64,000 nucleotides of DNA from Xenorhabdus sp014467285 (GCF_014467285.1 NZ_NKHR01000019.1:17850-81849), one strand, 5' to 3'; counted from the first letter of the stretch, positions 52,572-62,495 are shown. Numbers and translations are program-made. The notes: generated by a model not told the origin, from the sequence alone.

Positions 52572-53897
52572 ATGATGAATATAATTGAAAAAAATAACCC
52601 CCTTAAAAAACCCATACTGCCACAAAAAGACGAAAATGGGGTTATTGATGTTAGTAAAATGGAAAATGATTTTATGCTGGTTGTTATTGAGCATTTTGAT
52701 ACTGAAAAACCAAAAGAAAAGATAAATATATTATTGAATGGTGTCAAAGCTGAGTATTATTTTATAGAGAATCCAATCCCCTATACTATACATATAACAA
52801 TACCTTTTTCTAGTCTATCTTATGAGGATTACACGATTACTTATACAGTAACTGATGTCGCTAATACCGGTTATTCTGAGCCTGCTTATGTTAAAATAAT
52901 TAATTCTCAAAATATGGATTGTGATATTAATCCTCCCAGTGATGGCATATATGTCAGAACAATTTTTACGTACTCCATTAATAACCAACAATACCTTTTA
53001 CGCCAACGCAAATGTGATCATTTAGTCACTGTACATAAATTGCTTGCTGGCGGGAAACAGGGAGAGCAAACCTCTATCGGCCAGAAATGGGTAAATTATT
53101 ATGATTTAATGTTCCCCTTTGTTCTTGGGAAAGATCAATATATATTTGGCTTAGCCAAGAATTTTTTTAATGTGGCACAAGGTACAGATAAATCATTTTG
53201 GATGATTGCAAAGTTAGATACGAATGGTAATAAAACAATGATTGATCATGGCTTCTGGGATCACTCTTGGGATATTGGCTTTGCTTTTCCAATCAAGCTA
53301 TCTAGTACTGAAACTAAGCAATTTATCTATCTTCATTGTAGAGAACCTGACAGTGCAGGAGAATATCGTTATATAATTCGTGAAATAAATCAAAATGGAA
53401 AAATGGGTAGTATATCAGATAAAAAAACAACCCGTTATTTCATTGATAATACTATATTTTTTACAGGAGGAGATAAAGGATACTTGAAAATATATTATCA
53501 GGACTCCAATGGTAATGATGATTATTATTATAATAGAGACTATGAATTAAACAATGATGGATCTGTAGGAAAACAGGTATATAGCCATGAGTTCGGTGAA
53601 TTAGATTTTAAAACTGATATTTCCTTTTCATATTTTATTAATAATGCTGGATATGATGCAGGACAAAATGCTGTCGATAATTATTTTTTCATTAATAAAA
53701 ACTATAGTTACGGTATATATTCGCCTGAAACTGCAATTACTTATATAGGTTTGGATAAATATTATCCATATATGATTCCTTTTAAAATTGATAATCATCA
53801 ATATTTTATTCGACAAGATCAAAGCGAAAATCATTGGATTATTCAAGAAATTCTTGCTGAAGGTCAACTTGGTTCAGAAACAGATTTTAGAGGATAA
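52572..53897 (+). CDS. Unknown protein with N-terminal Ig-like domain and repeated beta modules, 441 aa
   Basis: I do not recognise a family. Residues about 35-110 look Ig-like (begins DFMLVVIEHFDTEKPKEKIN). The rest contains degenerate repeats of about 45-60 residues, each with a hydrophobic strand plus NNQQYLLRQ, KDQYIFGLAK, ETKQFIYLHC or DNHQYFIRQ and an ending like LLAGGKQGEQTS or ILAEGQLGSETD. This pattern suggests a beta-propeller or tectonin-like lectin fold. It has no signal peptide. Two ATGs (52572, 52575) follow GGAGAAG. The stop lies 48 bp before the ISKra4-type element. Like the preceding gene it is AT-rich; the two probably belong together. Confidence 0.78.
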   Translation: MMNIIEKNNPLKKPILPQKDENGVIDVSKMENDFMLVVIEHFDTEKPKEKINILLNGVKAEYYFIENPIPYTIHITIPFSSLSYEDYTITYTVTDVANTGYSEPAYVKIINSQNMDCDINPPSDGIYVRTIFTYSINNQQYLLRQRKCDHLVTVHKLLAGGKQGEQTSIGQKWVNYYDLMFPFVLGKDQYIFGLAKNFFNVAQGTDKSFWMIAKLDTNGNKTMIDHGFWDHSWDIGFAFPIKLSSTETKQFIYLHCREPDSAGEYRYIIREINQNGKMGSISDKKTTRYFIDNTIFFTGGDKGYLKIYYQDSNGNDDYYYNRDYELNNDGSVGKQVYSHEFGELDFKTDISFSYFINNAGYDAGQNAVDNYFFINKNYSYGIYSPETAITYIGLDKYYPYMIPFKIDNHQYFIRQDQSENHWIIQEILAEGQLGSETDFRG

Positions 53898-53912
53898 TTT
53901 TTTACAAGATAT

Positions 53913-53945
53913 ATACCCAATGGATTTCAAGATGCGTCGCGGCGG
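53913..53945. repeat. Dispersed intergenic repeat abutting the ISKra4-type element
   Basis: The sequence beginning ATACCCAATGGATTTCAAGA and ending in GCGTCGCGGCGG resembles 18754-18778 (ATACCAAACGGGTTTCAAAT). Both are intergenic. I recall such motifs as common between genes in this bacterial group, but cannot count copies here. Confidence 0.5.
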
Positions 53946-53970
53946 GAGAGCATAAAAAAGTGTGGGGCAC

Positions 53971-55365
53971 TTATGCGGCAACGGCTTCTGTCCAATAATG
54001 CTCCGTTTCGTCACCCAATTTTATGCTCGGATGCCAATGCTCAAATTGTTTTTTAAAATTATCATTGAGTACCGCTGTGCGTGTCTGGGGTAAGTAATGC
54101 GCACCTTGCTGACTCCATTGCATCTGCTGCTTTTTCACCATCCGTTTGGCAATCACTTCATTGATCGTCGATTTAACAAATGAAGAAGAGATCGGTTCAC
54201 CATATCGGTACATTTCACCGTAATTCGGGATTATCATGCTGTTATTTACAATGTAGGTATACATTTCATCGATATGTTTTAACAGCGATTTATGGTTTTC
54301 ATAATGCAAGGTATCTTCATCACATATTAGGGCACAATGATCCAGACTCTCTAATGCCTTATCGACATTCTCATGCCAGATATACCATTTTGTGCTGGTG
54401 AAATAATCTGATAATTCTGTACTGAGTTCAGGAGCGTTTTTTGATACCCCTTTGGCATATTGTTTTAAGACTGTCAGAATCGTGATATGAAACCAGTCGA
54501 GAACATGCTGGGATTCAGGGTATAAATTAAATTGCAGATCCCTAAGATTATCGGCACCATCCGATAAGAAGGTAATTTGTTGATTAGCTTGCATTCCCTG
54601 TGAAGATAACTGCACCAGTAGTTTTCTTTTGGGATGATGTTCCAGACACTGCACAAAACCGAAACGTTTGGTCGGGACATTAGCCGCGAATGATTTTCCT
54701 GCGATAATTTCGAAATAGTGTTTTCTGTCGTCCCGGTTTCTGACGTAGCCCCATCGATACCCACTGTCATCGGTTTTCCCGGTTTGGGTAATTTTGCCCA
54801 TTCTCTGGGATCGCTGGGGAGAAAATCAGGCAGCCCGTCTAATTCGGCCTCTTGTCTTTTGGCGGTTTGACAGAGGTGATTTATGGCTGTGGCGGCATTA
54901 CAACGTTCACCCACTGGTAGAATATCTTTGAGCAGACTGGCGGTTAATCCATAAGACATCAGTGAAGCCCATCGGGTTTCTATACTTGAGTTCCGGGTGA
55001 GTATGCGCATCACACCAGTTATTGAGCAAGCTAACGGTTTGATTTGAATTTTTCTCACAAGCGCATCGGTAAACCCGAAATCCCTCTACCGAGATAATGT
55101 CAAACAAGGTTCGATACCGGATTATCTATTTTCCTTTTATTCGCCGGTTTCGCTGACAGTAAGGACAAGCGCGATTTTCATCCAAATATTCAGCCGCCTG
55201 TTTCTGGATCACTGATTGCTGGATAGCGTTCAAAAGCAATTTGGATTCAGACAGGGAAAGCCCGATATCATTGGGGATGTCGGGCTGTTTTTCTATCGTG
55301 AATAGTTTCTCAGTATGGCGATGACCCGATTTATCAACCACCGCTATTTGGATTACGAATTGCAT
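53971..55365 (-). pseudogene. ISKra4-family transposase, multiple frameshifts
   Basis: The protein is spread over at least three frames. The N-terminal part (55126-55365) has LNAIQQSVIQKQAAEYLDEN and a zinc-ribbon-like CPYCQRNRRIKGK. The middle parts have GFRVYRCACEKNSNQT, WASLMSYGLTASLLKDILPV and LPDFLPSDPREWAKLPKPGK. The C-terminal catalytic part (53971 to about 54760) has RDDRKHYFEIIAGKSFA, FLSDGADNLRDLQFNLYPES and QHVLDWFHIT. A frameshift near 54760 separates MTVGIDG from GYVRNRDDRK. The gene cannot give a full transposase. Confidence 0.85.
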
Positions 55366-55522
55366 GATACTGTCCTCCCGGGGGGGTGGCTACTGCATTC
55401 CCCCGTTTTTTAGCTGGTGACGCAATTTATAATACGTAGAAACACCTAATCCTACATTATCGCAGGCCAGCTTTAATTTTATACCTTTATGGATACCGAT
55501 CATCCTATCCGCTACAGCCATA

Positions 55523-56084
55523 TTACGAGGGGTTCAAGTTCAGGTGAATCAAGGTTGAGTCTATGTAATTTGTGGTTAACCTTGGACGGTTGAATCTGAC
55601 GGCATCAAGCACCTCAATCAATGAACGAATCTCTCTGACTGTTGTCGTTTCATCAGCATGAATAATCGCGTTAAGCAGTGCCAGTGTTTTAGCGGTTTCA
55701 TCCGCTAGCGTCGCTCCGGGCGTTCTGTTTCCGGCCAAACAAAAAGGGGATGTCAGGTTAGAATTTTCAAGAATAGTTTCAATACGGATATCGTGAAGCC
55801 AGTGCTCGGAAAAATTGTATTCGTAGGTAAGGCGGTCACCGACATCAAATTCATCAAGCGTAATTTTGTAAGGATTATCAGAAAACCCGATCCCGCCGAA
55901 GTAGGAAATGCCGTAATTTTTGCCATAAATACGGAATTTGATGCAGGTGATCATCCTGCCATCCCTGCGCGATCTGAATGATATAGTAAAGAGCGGCTAA
56001 AGAAGTCTCGCCTGATAGCCTGAATTGACGCCAGACCATAGGACTGATACCTCGAAGGGCTACTTTAACGACATAGGATTTCAT
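55523..56084 (-). pseudogene. Plasmid pRiA4b ORF-3-like passenger gene, frameshifted
   Basis: The N-terminal frame (from 56084) reads YVVKVALRGISPMVWRQFRL and LAALYYIIQIAQGWQDDHLH, and the continuation in another frame (to 55523) reads FRIYGKNYGISYFGGIGFSD, YKITLDEFDVGDRLTYEYNF and SEHWLHDIRIE. Together this is the pRiA4b ORF-3 family. One frameshift near 55930 breaks it. The gene lies inside the inverted repeats of the ISKra4-type element, so it travels with it. Its function is unknown. Confidence 0.8.
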
Positions 56085-56327
56085 GGTGAAGTGTCGGATA
56101 AATACACTTAGTTGCTCATTCTATCACCGACTGAACAAAGCGCCCCACACTTTTTTATGCTCTCGTTTATCACAATATCTAATTATTGGGAACATACCCC
56201 TCTTACCCATAACAGAATTTTTGAAAAAATGCTGTACAGGTACTAGAATTAATTAGCTAATATGTTAAAGAAAAAAGAAGCCAAATTGATACGCCAATAT
56301 GGATGGCTATTTAAGGAGTGCTGATAT

Positions 56328-59300
56328 ATGTCATCATGTGTAGAAAAAATAATTTTTCTGATTATTTTATTTATACTTTCAGCAATAACTAACGCTTCAG
56401 TCGAACATAGTGTGCAATCAGAAAAGCATGAAACCTATTTAAATAATTCGCATGACCCTGATAATTTTCAGGTTATTTATAACAACATACAAACCGCGAA
56501 ATATATTTTATCCTCTTCGCCTTCAGAACTTAAAGAAAAGGCAACTTCTTATGCGCTGGGTAGAGTTAACAACACCGTTTCATCCGAAGTGGAAAACTGG
56601 CTATCACAGTTTGGTACAGTAAAAATCAATTTTGAATTAGATAGAAAATGGACACTGAAAAATAGCTCACTCGATCTGTTATTACCCCTATATGATAATA
56701 AAAAAAATTGGTTGTTTTTTTCTCAATTTGGCTATCGTAATAAAGACAGTAGGGATACTGTGAATTTTGGTTTAGGCGGGCGTTATTTCTATCAAAATTG
56801 GATGTATGGTCTGAATACATTTTATGACCACGACATCACGGGTAAAAACAGGCGGGTAGGATTAGGCGTTGAAATTTGGGGGGACTATATAAAACTGGCT
56901 GCCAACACTTATCATCGTTTAAGTGACTGGCAGATGTCGCGGAACTTCGAAGAATATCATGAGCGCCCTGCTAATGGTTATGACATTAATGGGGAGTTTT
57001 ATCTGCCTTTCTACCCTAATTTAGGATCTAAGCTGAGTTATGAACAATATTTTGGCGACAATGTAACCTTATTCGACTGGAAAACTAAGCAGAAAAACCC
57101 GGCACTGGCAAAAATTGGTTTAAAGTATACACCTATTCCATTAATCACCATCGGTGCGGATTATAAACAGGGAACAGGCAACCATACTGAAATGCAATTT
57201 CTGGCAAATTTAAATATCAAATTAGGTGCTTCATTGAGTGAACAATTATCACCGGATAATGTCGCTTCAATGCGAACATTAGCAGGTATCCGTTATGATT
57301 TAGTGGAGAGAAATAACAATATTGTTCTTGATTACAGAAGCATTCCGATTGCCCAATTTTCTTTACAGAAAACAACAGTGGTAGGTTATAGTCGTCAACA
57401 GGTTAATATCCCAATAAAATTATCTGCTGATGCATCAATCAGAAGAATTCATATTTCCGATGGAAAAGAAAAAGAAAATTTTGAAAAAAACAAAGGAAAA
57501 ATTCTTGTTAATTCCAATGAAGTTCAGGTAATACTGCCTGAATTTTTATCCGGAAAAAATGAAACAAATATCTATACATTTTATATTGTTGCTGAATTAA
57601 GCAATAACCAAAAAACAGAACCACAGCATATACAATTAATTGTCAAACCTTTTGAAATTTATCACAGAGATGAGGCTAATTTCACCCCATCAGGCCCATT
57701 ACCTGCGTCAGGAGATACAAAGGATGGATATACGTTTAATCCTGTTATTACTTTTGATACATCTGATAAAGTACCATCAGAAATAACAATTGATAATGTT
57801 CAATGGGTAACCGAACCTCCTGAAAATAAAAACTCCGGGCTGGAATTTCACCCTCAATATAAGTTCGAACAAGTAAAAACAGATAAGAACGGATATTTTC
57901 TCAAAGATGATCGCGTTATATTAACCAGCACCAAATCAATTAAAGATGTAAAGGTTTATTTAGTCATGGATGGTCAGCCTAAGAAATTAGTGGGAACGGT
58001 AAGTTTTACTGACAATAACCAGAGTTATCAAATTAAAGAAATTGAAATCACTCCTGATAAGGATTTAACTGCTGATGGTGAGCAAGCTTACACCTATAAG
58101 GCGCTTATTGTTGATAATGAAAAGAATCCTGCAATAAACAAAAAACTCTCTGAAGTGAAATGGAATATAGATAACCCTGTTGATGGGCTAACTTTGCACG
58201 TGCCAAAAGGCGAGATACAAACAGACAGCGAAGGGAAATTAAAAGCAACGCTGACCAGTAATAAAAAAGCGGATGGAATATGGATTTCACTTGCCATTGA
58301 AAAACAAACCCCGGTCAAGGCACCAAGAGCGGTATCTTTTAAGTTGGAAGGTATCAGTGTGCAACCTGATAACGCAAAACCTAAACCAGTACATGATACT
58401 TATACCTATACGGCAATGATTACGAATGCTGAGGGTAAAGCAGAAGTAGGTAAGACAGTACAATGGGGTCTATTAGAAAGTGTTCAGGGTGTCACTCTGA
58501 GTCCCGTCACAACAGTCACTGGTCCTGACGGAAAAGTCACGGCCAGACTCACTAGTTCTGTTCCTGCATCAAATATCATTGTGACTGCTTCATCCGGTGG
58601 AAATACCGGGAAAGCACAGCAACCTGTAAAATTTGCATGGCCAATCATTCACAAACCGATAGTTACACCGAAGAGTGGCGATGTGAGCAATGATGGAAGT
58701 GATGCTTATACCTATACGGCAATGGCCTATGAACCGGATGGCACTACCATTTATACCGGACAAAAAATAAAATTTGAATGGAGTCTTCAGCAACCAACAG
58801 GGGACAAAACAACTTATCTGAAAACGTCAGGAGAAGTTACCTCCTCGCCCAAAGGGGAACTCATAAATAATTTGGTCAGTTCCCATAGCCCACCGATAAA
58901 AGATGCTGTAGTTTGCGTTGCTATTGCCGGCAATCGTGCCTCTGAAAATGGGCAACAATGTGCAGACAAAGTTTCGTTTACCGAATCTTATACTCTAACG
59001 CTTACAGTTGTTCGCCCTACATCGACACTTGAAGGTAAGGCGAATCAGTACACATTTATCGCAACGATAAAACGTAAAAAAGATAATGGGCTGCAACCAG
59101 GTGTACCGATAAACTGGAGCACATCATTACCTGTTCCTTTAGCGCAGGAACCCCATCTGATTACTACACAGGAAAATATAACCAACTCGCAGGGGCAAGC
59201 AACTTTCACGATGTACAGTGATAATGGAGGATTTGATAATATTACAGTCACTGCTGCGGCTGATAACAGTTCTCCAGATTCGAAAAGTGAAACGGTAAAA

Positions 59301-59945
59301 ATCACTGCGAGACCTAAAAATGACGATAATCGTATTTTACTTTATAATTACAATGGGCAGGAGGGCCTAGCTACGACGCGAGATGGAGTACCCGCGCGTA
59401 ACTTAACCTTTGGTTGGGATAAATTGACGTTTATACCTAATCACAACGCTAATAACCCTGAAACTGTTGGTGCTAATGCTTATCCAGCCTATAGTTCAAA
59501 CAATAAAAATATAATTGTGGCTGTTAAAAACGATACAGGTGATGGATATTTCGAAGTGAAAGCAGCGGGTAGTACAACGGTAGAAAGCCGCTACACATTT
59601 CCTTCAGGCCGTTACCTTGTATACCAAACATATATAGCCATTAGTAAGATGGTATTTGCTGATACTGGGGGGAGTGGTGGTAATGCTGTGGCCTATGCGT
59701 ATCCGCCTGAGCGTCAATTCAGTCCTGCTAAACGTTGTACGACGGGGACACCAGTGGAAACGACCGATATAGCCGATAGCATTACAAAGCTTGTAAATCA
59801 GGGGGCAGATTTAAAAGCCGCAGGATTAATTGGTGGTATCACTGGAATTGACTACGTTGGAGCAAACACCTCTGGATATACACAGGCTTATCCATTAAGC
59901 TCATCACATGAGAGTGATTTATTTATTTTACTTTGCTATAAATAA
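56328..59945 (+). CDS. Inverse autotransporter (intimin/invasin type) with Ig-like repeats
   Basis: An outer-membrane adhesin of 1205 aa. A signal peptide (IIFLIILFILSAITNA) ends near residue 24. No LysM domain follows. Residues about 60-325 are the 12-strand inverse-autotransporter barrel (WLSQFGTVKINFELDRKWTL; GLGGRYFYQNWMYGLNTFYD; LGVEIWGDYIKLAANTYHRL). Then come roughly six Ig-like domains; those at about 574, 677, 778 and 893 carry the Big_1 signature (DGEQAYTYKA, HDTYTYTAMIT, SDAYTYTAMA, NQYTFIATI). The last ~210 residues form a distinct tip domain with cysteines (FSPAKRCTTGTPVE; ILLCYK). AAGGAG precedes the ATG. It probably mediates attachment to host or bacterial cells. Confidence 0.9.
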   Translation: MSSCVEKIIFLIILFILSAITNASVEHSVQSEKHETYLNNSHDPDNFQVIYNNIQTAKYILSSSPSELKEKATSYALGRVNNTVSSEVENWLSQFGTVKINFELDRKWTLKNSSLDLLLPLYDNKKNWLFFSQFGYRNKDSRDTVNFGLGGRYFYQNWMYGLNTFYDHDITGKNRRVGLGVEIWGDYIKLAANTYHRLSDWQMSRNFEEYHERPANGYDINGEFYLPFYPNLGSKLSYEQYFGDNVTLFDWKTKQKNPALAKIGLKYTPIPLITIGADYKQGTGNHTEMQFLANLNIKLGASLSEQLSPDNVASMRTLAGIRYDLVERNNNIVLDYRSIPIAQFSLQKTTVVGYSRQQVNIPIKLSADASIRRIHISDGKEKENFEKNKGKILVNSNEVQVILPEFLSGKNETNIYTFYIVAELSNNQKTEPQHIQLIVKPFEIYHRDEANFTPSGPLPASGDTKDGYTFNPVITFDTSDKVPSEITIDNVQWVTEPPENKNSGLEFHPQYKFEQVKTDKNGYFLKDDRVILTSTKSIKDVKVYLVMDGQPKKLVGTVSFTDNNQSYQIKEIEITPDKDLTADGEQAYTYKALIVDNEKNPAINKKLSEVKWNIDNPVDGLTLHVPKGEIQTDSEGKLKATLTSNKKADGIWISLAIEKQTPVKAPRAVSFKLEGISVQPDNAKPKPVHDTYTYTAMITNAEGKAEVGKTVQWGLLESVQGVTLSPVTTVTGPDGKVTARLTSSVPASNIIVTASSGGNTGKAQQPVKFAWPIIHKPIVTPKSGDVSNDGSDAYTYTAMAYEPDGTTIYTGQKIKFEWSLQQPTGDKTTYLKTSGEVTSSPKGELINNLVSSHSPPIKDAVVCVAIAGNRASENGQQCADKVSFTESYTLTLTVVRPTSTLEGKANQYTFIATIKRKKDNGLQPGVPINWSTSLPVPLAQEPHLITTQENITNSQGQATFTMYSDNGGFDNITVTAAADNSSPDSKSETVKITARPKNDDNRILLYNYNGQEGLATTRDGVPARNLTFGWDKLTFIPNHNANNPETVGANAYPAYSSNNKNIIVAVKNDTGDGYFEVKAAGSTTVESRYTFPSGRYLVYQTYIAISKMVFADTGGSGGNAVAYAYPPERQFSPAKRCTTGTPVETTDIADSITKLVNQGADLKAAGLIGGITGIDYVGANTSGYTQAYPLSSSHESDLFILLCYK

Positions 59946-59986
59946 TTAACTTTTGTTTTGTAGAGTGATAATCCCCTGACTGATCA

Positions 59987-60127
59987 TCAAGGATGCGCTG
60001 TGAGTTTGTTATCATTAACCTGAACATGAAATGAATCATTCAATGGAGTTCGTAATTCAGCGTAAACCACAACAGCATATTCTTTATCGCCTTTAGGGAG
60101 TTGTAAGCCGGAACTACCTAAAATGAT
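59987..60127 (-). pseudogene. Unidentified C-terminal gene fragment
   Basis: About 45 codons on the minus strand read SSGLQLPKGDKEYAVVVYAE and LRTPLNDSFHVQVNDNKLTA, then HP and stop. The composition looks like real protein. Upstream the frame becomes implausible at the junction with the transposase remnant. I do not recognise the family. Confidence 0.45.
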
Positions 60128-60168
60128 GTGGCGAATACAGGGGAATATTATGAAGACTACGCTGCATG

Positions 60169-60555
60169 GTGGCTCAGAAATCTGGATTCACGTTGCAAGA
60201 AGTCAATCACCTCAAAATTATTCAGGACGTATTAGATGGCCGCATGAAGGCCAACCGTGCCGCCGAACGTCTTGGCATCTCCCCCTCGTCAGTGTCATCA
60301 CTTGATCGCACTATCGTGATGAAGTCCCACTGAGTATGGGCAATAAACACAACGGGAAGCCCAGTAATAACCAACTACCATTGGACGTGTCTGAGTATGC
60401 ACTTGCTATAATTCGGGAGAACTACCCCCGATCTTGGCCCAATACTCATATGTGAAAAGTTAAACGAGATTCACGGAGTCTATCTTTCAAAAGAGGCTGT
60501 CAGGAAACTGATAACGTGGGCGGTGTCATTACCGCCGCCGGGATAAGCATCTGAT
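60169..60555 (+). pseudogene. ISNCY-type transposase, N-terminal remnant with frameshifts
   Basis: Across frames the text reads GFTLQEVNHLKIIQDVLDGR, MKANRAAERLGISP, GNKHNGKPSNNQLPLDVSEY, ALAIIRENYP and EKLNEIHGVYLSKEAVRKL. This is the helix-turn-helix N-terminal part of ISNCY-family transposases. The catalytic domain is absent. Confidence 0.8.
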
Positions 60556-60598
60556 GAACAGAGCAACTACGACTGTAGTACTAAGCATAAATCCCATG

Positions 60599-62206
60599 TC
60601 ATTTTTTAACACGTTCTCTTAATAGATTTTTCATAATCTTACCATTCGCATTTCGGGGTAGTGTTAAAAAAGTATATCCTTTCGGCCGCTTATACCGCGC
60701 GACTACCGTACAAATATAATCATTTAATTCTTGTTCCATCACTGAACTATTTTCATCTAATTCAATAAAGGCATGAGGAACTTCTCCCCAATAGGGATCA
60801 GGTTTCGCAACGACGGCGGCGGCTGAAACACCGGGATAACTGGACAGGGCATTCTCTAATTCAAGGCTGGAAATGTTTTCACCACCGGAAATAATGATAT
60901 CTTTTTTTCTATCGATGATTTTGATATAGCCATCAGGGTCAACAACGGCTAAATCACCGGTATAAAACCATTGGCTGCTCATCTCTGGCGTGACATGACG
61001 TACCGGGTCGTAAGAAGCGACAATATTCCCACGGACAGCAATTTCCCCAATGCTTTTGCCATCAAAAGGAACTTCCAGCCCGTTATTTTCGTCAATAACA
61101 CTAACCTGCCCCTGTAAATTGGATACAATCCCTTGGCGCATCTTCTTTAAGATCATGTCTGATCTTGGCAAATCTTCCCACTCAGGTTTATTTTCACAGA
61201 TAACGACAGGCCCATAAGTCTCGGTTAAACCATAGACATGTGTTGCCGTAATGCCAATGGAATCCAATAGAGAAAATACCATTTCTGTTGGCGGTGCTCC
61301 TGCAATAAGTGCATAAACGCGCCCACCAAAATGTTTCCCATATTTTTGTGCCGCTTTGCCCAAAGCGTAGTGAACAATTGGGGCACCACAATAGTGTGTT
61401 ACATTATTTTCCTGCATAAGTGTTATTGCTTCTTCTGCGTCAAATTTTTTCATACAGATATGAGTGCCGGCCCGTGCTGCAATTGCCCATGGAAAACACC
61501 AGCCATTACAGTGAAACATAGGTAGTGTCCATAAAAAGGCAGGGCGCTTGGGCATATCCCAATCCAAGATATTGGAAATGGCGTTAAGATAGGCACCACG
61601 ATGAGAATAAACAACTAACTTAGGTTGCCCGCTGGTTCCTGAAGTCGAGTTAATACTGATGGCTTCTTGTTCGTCAATCTGGGTAAATGACAGGGTTTTT
61701 GATCTGTTTTCGGTTATCAATGATTCATAAGGAATAAATTCATATTCAGTTGTAGATATTGGGGTGGTTGAATTATTCGTATCTACAATAATTATCCTGA
61801 TTTGACTATTGAAAGTGACATTATCTAATAACGAAATATAACTCTTGTCGATAAATAATATTTGGGGGCTGAGTTTTTCAAAAACAAAATGTAATGTTGC
61901 TGCATCTGTCCGTGTACTCAGGGCATTAAGAATGCCACCAGCCAGAGGAACGGCAAAATGTAATTCGAGTAATTCGTGGGTATTGGGTAAAAGAGCGGAT
62001 ACTACGCTCTCTTTACTTATTCCCATTTGTTGAAGTGAAATAGCAATTCTTTCGCAGCGATTGGCATATTGGCGCCATGTCCAACGATGTTTTCCATCGA
62101 TAACGGCAATATCATCGCCACCACTTAATACGGCTCTTTTAAGAAATAAAATCGGTGATAATGCTGTGCCATCATATTTATCTAAGAATGAATTATCGAG
62201 AGTCAT
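60599..62206 (-). CDS. AMP-dependent acyl-CoA synthetase / acid ligase
   Basis: An ANL-superfamily enzyme of 535 aa: P-loop TSGTSGQPKLVVYSHRG (about residue 190), A5 motif HVYGLTETYGP (about 318), A8 WFYTGDLAVVDPDGYIKI and hinge IIDRKKDIIISGGENISSLE. The final catalytic Lys is in LPRNANGKIMKNLL. The length and motifs fit medium/long-chain fatty acyl-CoA ligases; aryl-acid ligases are an alternative. GAGGT precedes the ATG. It is divergent from an SDR reductase gene across 289 bp, which hints at a shared small pathway. Confidence 0.88.
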   Translation of the reverse strand: MTLDNSFLDKYDGTALSPILFLKRAVLSGGDDIAVIDGKHRWTWRQYANRCERIAISLQQMGISKESVVSALLPNTHELLELHFAVPLAGGILNALSTRTDAATLHFVFEKLSPQILFIDKSYISLLDNVTFNSQIRIIIVDTNNSTTPISTTEYEFIPYESLITENRSKTLSFTQIDEQEAISINSTSGTSGQPKLVVYSHRGAYLNAISNILDWDMPKRPAFLWTLPMFHCNGWCFPWAIAARAGTHICMKKFDAEEAITLMQENNVTHYCGAPIVHYALGKAAQKYGKHFGGRVYALIAGAPPTEMVFSLLDSIGITATHVYGLTETYGPVVICENKPEWEDLPRSDMILKKMRQGIVSNLQGQVSVIDENNGLEVPFDGKSIGEIAVRGNIVASYDPVRHVTPEMSSQWFYTGDLAVVDPDGYIKIIDRKKDIIISGGENISSLELENALSSYPGVSAAAVVAKPDPYWGEVPHAFIELDENSSVMEQELNDYICTVVARYKRPKGYTFLTLPRNANGKIMKNLLRERVKK

Positions 62207-62495
62207 ATTTTTACCTCATTTTGTTACACCCTTTAGAATTAACAGATTGACTTCAAATAATTAACATTACGTTAATATAATAAAGGTATTTTTACAGTAA
62301 TACATGACTAAATTGGATAGACACTGTTTTTATTTAAAATTTTATGTGAGTTACGCTCTCTTTTTTAAATATTATATTTTTTGTTATACTGTTTTTATTT
62401 ATTAATATTGTTGAATTAATTACTAAAAAATATATTGAAAAATCACATTCAAACTAATAAAAAAACTCCATCTATTAATATAAAAGGAAACTATT

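Larger units (their letters stand above)
53946..56164 (-). mobile_element. ISKra4-family insertion sequence, 2.2 kb, decayed, with passenger gene
   Basis: Perfect 23-bp terminal inverted repeats frame the element: GAGAGCATAAAAAAGTGTGG plus GGC from 53946, and its reverse complement ending at 56164. Inside lie a frameshifted ISKra4-type transposase and a frameshifted pRiA4b-ORF3-like gene, both on the minus strand. I see no obvious target-site duplication. The ends are intact while the genes are broken, so mobilisation would need a transposase in trans. Confidence 0.87.
59946..60598. other. Spacer of gene and transposase remnants
   Basis: 653 bp without an intact gene: a minus-strand gene tail (59987-60127) and a plus-strand ISNCY-type transposase remnant (60169-60555). 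Confidence 0.7.

Noticed and set aside
54474..55058. An independent 194-aa protein
   Set aside because: It is one frame of the frameshifted ISKra4-type transposase; its last third is out of frame with the catalytic domain.
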